Shown here: piece by piece, positions 50,152 to 55,034 of the stretch | Layout of the letters: each line of letters opens with the position of its first letter | Position numbering within the stretch: the first letter of the stretch is position 1 | Source: an uncultured Erysipelotrichaceae bacterium | GTDB taxonomy: Bacteria; Bacillota_I; Bacilli_A; Erysipelotrichales; Erysipelotrichaceae | Assembly (NCBI GenBank): GCA_927435855.1 | Contig: CAKMJZ010000035.1 | Span: 1 to 55,034 of the forward strand | Direction: 5' to 3' | DNA: 55,034 nucleotides | Made by a program: the position numbers and the translations under genes | Notes under the pieces: model-generated | The model's input: the letters and a program-made list of their open reading frames with translations, nothing else | Told to the model about the DNA's origin: nothing | The model's database searches: none

Positions 50152-51582
50152 ATGTATGATTTCCTAATAATCGGGGCGGGCATTTCTGGTGCCATGATTG
50201 CCCGAGATCTATCAAAGTTTAAATGTAGTGTCGCTCTTGTAGAAAAAGATAATGATGTTGCCAATGAGTCAACCAGTGCTAACAGCGCGATCATCCATTC
50301 GGGTCATGACCCGAAGGAAGGTTCGTTGAAGGCTAAGTTGAATGTGCGCGGAAATGAACTTTATGAAGATCTTTGTAAAGAATTAAAAGTTGATTTTGAG
50401 CGCAATGGATGCTTTGTTGTTGCTGTTGATGAAGATGAGTTGCCTCAGTTGAATTTCCTCTATAATCAGGCATTATCCCGTAACATTCCTTGTTCAATAA
50501 TATCTGCGGAAGAAGCACACAAAAGAGAACCGAATTTAAGTGATTCCGTCATAGCAGCTCTCGATTTACCTTCAACCGGTATCGTTTCTCCTTGGGAAGT
50601 AGCAATTGCCGCGGTAGAAGATGCGTGTAATAACGGCGTAGAACTGTTTTTAGGAAACAAAGTTGTTTCCATCGAGAAAAAAGCTGATCATTTCGTTGTT
50701 GCAACAACAAAAGCTGAATATTTAGCAAAGTTTGTCATCAATTGTGCCGGAGTGTATGCTGATGATATTTATAATTTGGTTAGTGATAAGAAATTGTTTA
50801 CGATAACTCCTCGTCGTGGCGAGTATTATCTTCTTGATAAGCAAACGACTCCTTTTGTTCATCGCACGATATTCCCTATCCCTACCGATAAAGGTAAAGG
50901 TGTCTTGGTCGCAAGAACAATACATCATAATGTGATTTTGGGTCCTAACTCTGAGTTCGTTGAAGACAAGGAGAGCATAGACAATACACAACCGGCATTA
51001 GATTACATTCGTAAAGAAGTGTTCAAAACACTTAAGAATATCCCTTTGAATCAAGTAATCCGTACGTATTCAGGTTTACGCCCTTCTGGATCGACTCATG
51101 ATTTCATTATTGAAGAATCAGAAGAAGTACCTAATTTCATTAATGTCGCAGCTATAGAGTCCCCAGGCCTTGCAAGTGCACCTGCGATCAGTGAGTATGT
51201 GTTAAATGAAATAATTTCTAAGAAATTCGAGTTTATTTTAAAGGAATCTCGTATCGAACGCCGTCCTTGGATCATTATCAATCGTATGAATTACGATGAG
51301 AAAAATGCCTTGGTTCAAAAAGATCCGGCTTTTGCTCAAATGATTTGTCGTTGTGAACATGTCAGTGAAGGTGAAATCGTTGATATCATTCATCGCAATG
51401 CCGGTGCTTTGACAGTCAAGGGTGTTAAGCGTCGTGTTCGTCCAGGAGCAGGTCGTTGTCAAGGTGGCTTCTGTGAACCGAAGGTAGTAGCTATATTGGC
51501 CAGAGAGTTGAAAAAGTCACCGTTGGATATCTTATTGGATAGTGATGATTCAAGACTTTTAGTCGGAAAGACAAAGGAGTAA
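50152..51582 (+). CDS. FAD-dependent glycerol-3-phosphate dehydrogenase-like protein with BFD [2Fe-2S] domain
   Basis: 476 residues. N-terminal FAD fold (LIIGAGISGAMIARDLSKFKCSVALVEKDNDVANESTSANSAIIHSG), a DAO/GlpA-like middle (IPTDKGKGVLVARTIHHNVILGPNS; GLRPSGSTHDFIIE) and a C-terminal BFD-like domain with four cysteines (ICRCEHV and GRCQGGFC) for a [2Fe-2S] cluster. The ATG at 50152 has a TGGAGG site; the longer frame from 50068 covers the leader terminator. With the next two genes it forms a three-part enzyme resembling anaerobic GlpABC, oxidising glycerol-3-phosphate to dihydroxyacetone phosphate. Confidence 0.88.
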   Translation: MYDFLIIGAGISGAMIARDLSKFKCSVALVEKDNDVANESTSANSAIIHSGHDPKEGSLKAKLNVRGNELYEDLCKELKVDFERNGCFVVAVDEDELPQLNFLYNQALSRNIPCSIISAEEAHKREPNLSDSVIAALDLPSTGIVSPWEVAIAAVEDACNNGVELFLGNKVVSIEKKADHFVVATTKAEYLAKFVINCAGVYADDIYNLVSDKKLFTITPRRGEYYLLDKQTTPFVHRTIFPIPTDKGKGVLVARTIHHNVILGPNSEFVEDKESIDNTQPALDYIRKEVFKTLKNIPLNQVIRTYSGLRPSGSTHDFIIEESEEVPNFINVAAIESPGLASAPAISEYVLNEIISKKFEFILKESRIERRPWIIINRMNYDEKNALVQKDPAFAQMICRCEHVSEGEIVDIIHRNAGALTVKGVKRRVRPGAGRCQGGFCEPKVVAILARELKKSPLDILLDSDDSRLLVGKTKE

Positions 51583-51586
51583 GGCG

Positions 51587-52840
51587 ATGAAAACGTACGA
51601 TTTAGTAATTATCGGCGGTGGCAGCGCCGGTTTGGCTAGTGCAATGGGTGCTTATGATCAAGGTATTCGCGATATTTTGATTCTTGAAAGAGATAGGGAA
51701 CTTGGCGGTATTTTACAACAATGTATCCACAACGGTTTTGGATTGATTGAGTTTAAAGAAGAATTGGCTGGTCCAGCTTACGCTGAGAGATTTGTGGATT
51801 TGATTGTTAATAACGAAATTCAGTATAAATTGAATGCTATGGTTACGCATATGTCCAATGATAAGGTAATTGAGTATGTTACCCCTTCTGAAGGTTATGT
51901 GACTATCAAGGCGAAAGCCATCATACTAGCTATGGGTTGTCGTGAACGTACCCGTGGCGCAATCGCTATTCCCGGTTTCCGCCCAGCGGGCATTTGGAGT
52001 GCCGGAACAGCTCAACGCTATTTGAATATGGAAGGTTATATCGTTGGTAAAAAAGTGTTCATTTTGGGTAGTGGTGACATCGGACTCATTATGGCTCGCA
52101 GAATGATATTGGAAGGTGCAGAGGTGTTGGGCGTTGCGGAAATCATGCCGTATTCCAATGGTCTTCCTCGTAATATCAAGCAATGTTTAATTGATTTTGA
52201 TATTCCTTTGTTTCTAAGTCATACGATTACTCGTATTGAAGGTTTGGATCGGGTATCACAAGTTGAGGTAAGTCAAGTCGATGAAAATTTCCGACCGATC
52301 AAAGGAACGGAAAAGTACTTTGATGTTGATACCGTGCTATTCTCCGTTGGGTTGATTCCGGAAAATGCGTTGAGTGAGGAAGCGGAAGTTGAAATTCATC
52401 CTCGTACCCGCGGTCCGATCGTTAATGAGTCATACCAAACCAGTGTTGATGGCATATTTGCTTGTGGTAATGTTTTGCATGTTCATGACTTGGTTGACTT
52501 TGTATCGCTTGAGAGTCGTAAAGCGGGTACCGCCGCAGCTCGTTATCTGAAGAATGAGTTAAAGCCAGGCAAAACTTTTGATTGTATTGCAAAAGATGGC
52601 ATCGGTTATATTGTTCCACATAAAATCAATATTGAAAATGTTGATAAAAGTTTGGAGTGTATGTTTAGAGTAACTAAGAATGTTAAGAATGTCGCTTTGA
52701 CCATTAAGAAAGACGGAGTTGTTTTAAGAACAGTGAAGAAACGTCACTTGGCTCCGGCTGAGATGGAGAAGCTGATTTTAAGTAAAGCTGACTTGATGGA
52801 TTGTAAAGAATCTATCAGCATCGAAATCACGGAGGTATAA
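51587..52840 (+). CDS. FAD/NAD(P)-dependent oxidoreductase subunit (partner of the GlpA-like protein)
   Basis: 417 residues, two nucleotide-binding Rossmann folds: FAD site VIIGGGSAGLASAMGAYDQGIRDILILERDRELGGIL and the second site VFILGSGDIGLIMARRMILEGAEV; GCRERTRGAIAIPGFRPAGIWSAGTAQRYLNMEGY is typical for this group. It starts 4 nt after the upstream gene and ends 1 nt before the DUF1667 gene. Likely passes electrons between the [2Fe-2S] subunit and NAD or another carrier. Confidence 0.88.
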   Translation: MKTYDLVIIGGGSAGLASAMGAYDQGIRDILILERDRELGGILQQCIHNGFGLIEFKEELAGPAYAERFVDLIVNNEIQYKLNAMVTHMSNDKVIEYVTPSEGYVTIKAKAIILAMGCRERTRGAIAIPGFRPAGIWSAGTAQRYLNMEGYIVGKKVFILGSGDIGLIMARRMILEGAEVLGVAEIMPYSNGLPRNIKQCLIDFDIPLFLSHTITRIEGLDRVSQVEVSQVDENFRPIKGTEKYFDVDTVLFSVGLIPENALSEEAEVEIHPRTRGPIVNESYQTSVDGIFACGNVLHVHDLVDFVSLESRKAGTAAARYLKNELKPGKTFDCIAKDGIGYIVPHKINIENVDKSLECMFRVTKNVKNVALTIKKDGVVLRTVKKRHLAPAEMEKLILSKADLMDCKESISIEITEV

Positions 52841-52841
52841 C

Positions 52842-53219
52842 ATGGAAAAGAAAGATATGGTTTGTATTGTTTGTCCAATGAGTTGCAAGGTTACGTTTGA
52901 TTTGGATGAAAACGGAGGCATTACTAAGGTTGAGGGACATTCCTGTCCTCGAGGTGAGAACTATGTTCGCAAAGAACTGACAAACCCAACCCGAATGCTA
53001 ACTTCTACTATCAAAATTGAAGGTGCCTTTTACGATCGTTTGCCAGTCATTACTTCTTCGGATATTCCGAAAAGCAAATTGTTTGATGTAATGAAAGAAA
53101 TCAACAAAACCGTCGTTAAAGCTCCTGTTAAGGCTAAGGATGTATTAATTGCCGATGTTTGTGGTTTGGGAGTTAATATCATTGCTTCTCGAAGCATGCA
53201 GGCGGTAGATGGTAAGTAG
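52842..53219 (+). CDS. DUF1667 protein, third subunit of the oxidoreductase
   Basis: 125 residues. N-terminal cysteine group VCIVCPMSCKVTF with a further Cys in GHSCPRGENYVRKELTNPTRMLTSTIKI: the DUF1667 signature, resembling the metal-binding start of molybdopterin oxidoreductases. Found in Bacillota with the two preceding flavoprotein types as a set. Probably holds an Fe-S cluster in the complex. Confidence 0.88.
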   Translation: MEKKDMVCIVCPMSCKVTFDLDENGGITKVEGHSCPRGENYVRKELTNPTRMLTSTIKIEGAFYDRLPVITSSDIPKSKLFDVMKEINKTVVKAPVKAKDVLIADVCGLGVNIIASRSMQAVDGK

Positions 53220-53257
53220 CGTTTAGGGAAAGACTTTCGAAGAAAGGGGCTGACTTT

Positions 53258-54046
53258 TTGGAGAAGACAATACGATTATTGATTATTGATGACGACTGTG
53301 ACATGTGTGATAAATTGAGGTACTATCTTGAACCTCATAAGGATATTCAAGTGATAGGTGTTGCCTACAATGGCATCGACGGATTGGACAAAGTTCGCAA
53401 ACTGCGACCAGACGTAATCCTTTTGGATATGATTATGCCGCAGATTGACGGTCTTGGCTTTTTGGAACGCGCGAATGCTGAGAAATTACTTGAAAATACT
53501 AAAGTAATCATGAGCAGCGAATTAAGTCAGGAAAGTATCGTTAAATACGCATTTCATCTAGGTGCTTCGTTTTACATGCTAAAACCTTACTCGTTTGAAT
53601 ATCTGGCACATAGAATTACCAATATCTCGTTTAGACAAGATTTTCTCAATTCGGCAGATTCAAAGAATGGCTTAACCGTAGCCAAATCTTCCGATTTAAA
53701 CAGTATTGTTTCCAGATTTCTTTTGGACAGTGGTTTACCTCCGCATACACTTGGTTATAAGTATTTCAATCTTGCGATCAATCATCTTTTACACGAAAAT
53801 ACCACGGTGTTTTCAATCACAAAAAATATTTATCCCTTTGTTGCAACTCATTATGGAACAAGCAGTGCCAATGTGGATAAGGCGATGAGGCACAGTTTAT
53901 CTTTGGCTTATGGGGAAAACAATAAGACGCTTCAAAGTTTTCTAAGAGATATGAATTATCGGGATTTGGGTAAGCGCCCTTCCAACTCGGAGTATATCAA
54001 TCTGGTGTTAGAGAAAATACGACAAGACTTGATTACTCTGAATTAG
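53258..54046 (+). CDS. spo0A: sporulation master regulator Spo0A
   Basis: 262 residues from a TTG start with AAAGGGG 8 nt upstream. Receiver domain: acidic pocket IIDDDCD, phosphoacceptor Asp57 (VILLDMIMPQIDG), Lys in MLKPYSFE. The C-terminal ~115 residues match the Spo0A DNA-binding domain: SGLPPHTLGYKYFNLAINHLL, SITKNIYPFVATHYGTSSANVDKAMRHSLSLAYG and KRPSNSEYINLVLEKIRQDL. It lies only 38 nt after the DUF1667 gene without a terminator, so it is co-transcribed with glycerol metabolism; the usual spoIVB neighbour is absent. Confidence 0.92.
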   Translation: MEKTIRLLIIDDDCDMCDKLRYYLEPHKDIQVIGVAYNGIDGLDKVRKLRPDVILLDMIMPQIDGLGFLERANAEKLLENTKVIMSSELSQESIVKYAFHLGASFYMLKPYSFEYLAHRITNISFRQDFLNSADSKNGLTVAKSSDLNSIVSRFLLDSGLPPHTLGYKYFNLAINHLLHENTTVFSITKNIYPFVATHYGTSSANVDKAMRHSLSLAYGENNKTLQSFLRDMNYRDLGKRPSNSEYINLVLEKIRQDLITLN

Positions 54047-54054
54047 CATTCGGT

Positions 54055-54098
54055 AAAGCTGTACCTTTGCATAATAGCAATTAGGTACAGCTTTTTTT
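54055..54098 (+). terminator. spo0A terminator
   Basis: Twelve-base perfect stem AAAGCTGTACCT (54055-54066) / AGGTACAGCTTT (54083-54094) followed by TTTT. Confidence 0.9.
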
Positions 54099-54100
54099 CA

Positions 54101-54138
54101 AAAAAGAGAAAAGCACGGACGATGGAATCCGTGCTTTT
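54101..54138 (-). terminator. glpK terminator
   Basis: Eleven-base stem AAAAGCACGGA (54109-54119) / TCCGTGCTTTT (54128-54138), followed on the minus strand by CTCTTTTT. It faces the spo0A terminator. Confidence 0.88.
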
Positions 54139-54167
54139 CAAATTGGAATAATTTCAGAGGGTTTGTA

Positions 54168-55034
<867 letters not shown>

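Overview
The window looks like a chromosomal segment of a low-GC Gram-positive bacterium (Bacillota), roughly 40 % GC. Strong AG-rich ribosome binding sites, U-tailed hairpin terminators, PRD/PTS regulation, a lipoteichoic acid synthase and a recognisable Spo0A all point that way. TGA is used as a stop, so this is not a mollicute with a changed code. My best guess is Erysipelotrichales or a relative, by inference only. Both window edges cut genes: a GntR regulator on the left and a disrupted glycerol kinase on the right. I saw no rRNA, tRNA, CRISPR array or intact mobile element.

Left third (1-17.1 kb), almost all minus strand: a citrate lyase operon (citXG fusion, citD, citE, citF) convergent with a GntR/FCD regulator; oligoendopeptidase F; a small MarR / FMN-binding / flavodoxin operon with a clear operator; then an ascorbate-type PTS (IIA, IIC, IIB) that continues into a split transketolase, with a PRD activator and a membrane-anchored Cof phosphatase upstream; and an LtaS-type enzyme.

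Middle (17.2-36.6 kb): an FMN-dependent 2-hydroxyacid oxidase, a CstA-family transporter behind a perfect CcpA (cre) motif, and a LytS/LytR-type two-component system, together resembling a pyruvate-sensing uptake module; RocB with a secreted Ig-like/CAP protein; a plus-strand fatty acid operon (acpP, accB, a fused accC-accD, accA, fabF); DUF1893; then a tight minus-strand operon of unknown purpose: DUF362 protein, LipB, a free-standing lipoyl carrier, an SDR, a half-length LarC and an ECF S component. This last operon is my main candidate for an undescribed system. A pseudopilin carrying three carbohydrate-binding modules follows.

Right third (36.7-55 kb): a small-RNA candidate; glycerate kinase, GntP permease and CdaR regulator (glycerate use); a second split transketolase with an altered RpiB-like isomerase under a GntR/UTRA repressor; EamA and RmuC; a NERD-helicase (possible defence gene); a D-2-hydroxyacid dehydrogenase; and an anaerobic glycerol-3-phosphate dehydrogenase-type trio with a cre site and a leader terminator. 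Spo0A is embedded at the end of this trio, and a broken glpK converges on it. The common theme is catabolism of small acids and sugar phosphates (citrate, glycerate, pyruvate/lactate, glycerol, pentose-like sugars) under carbon control.
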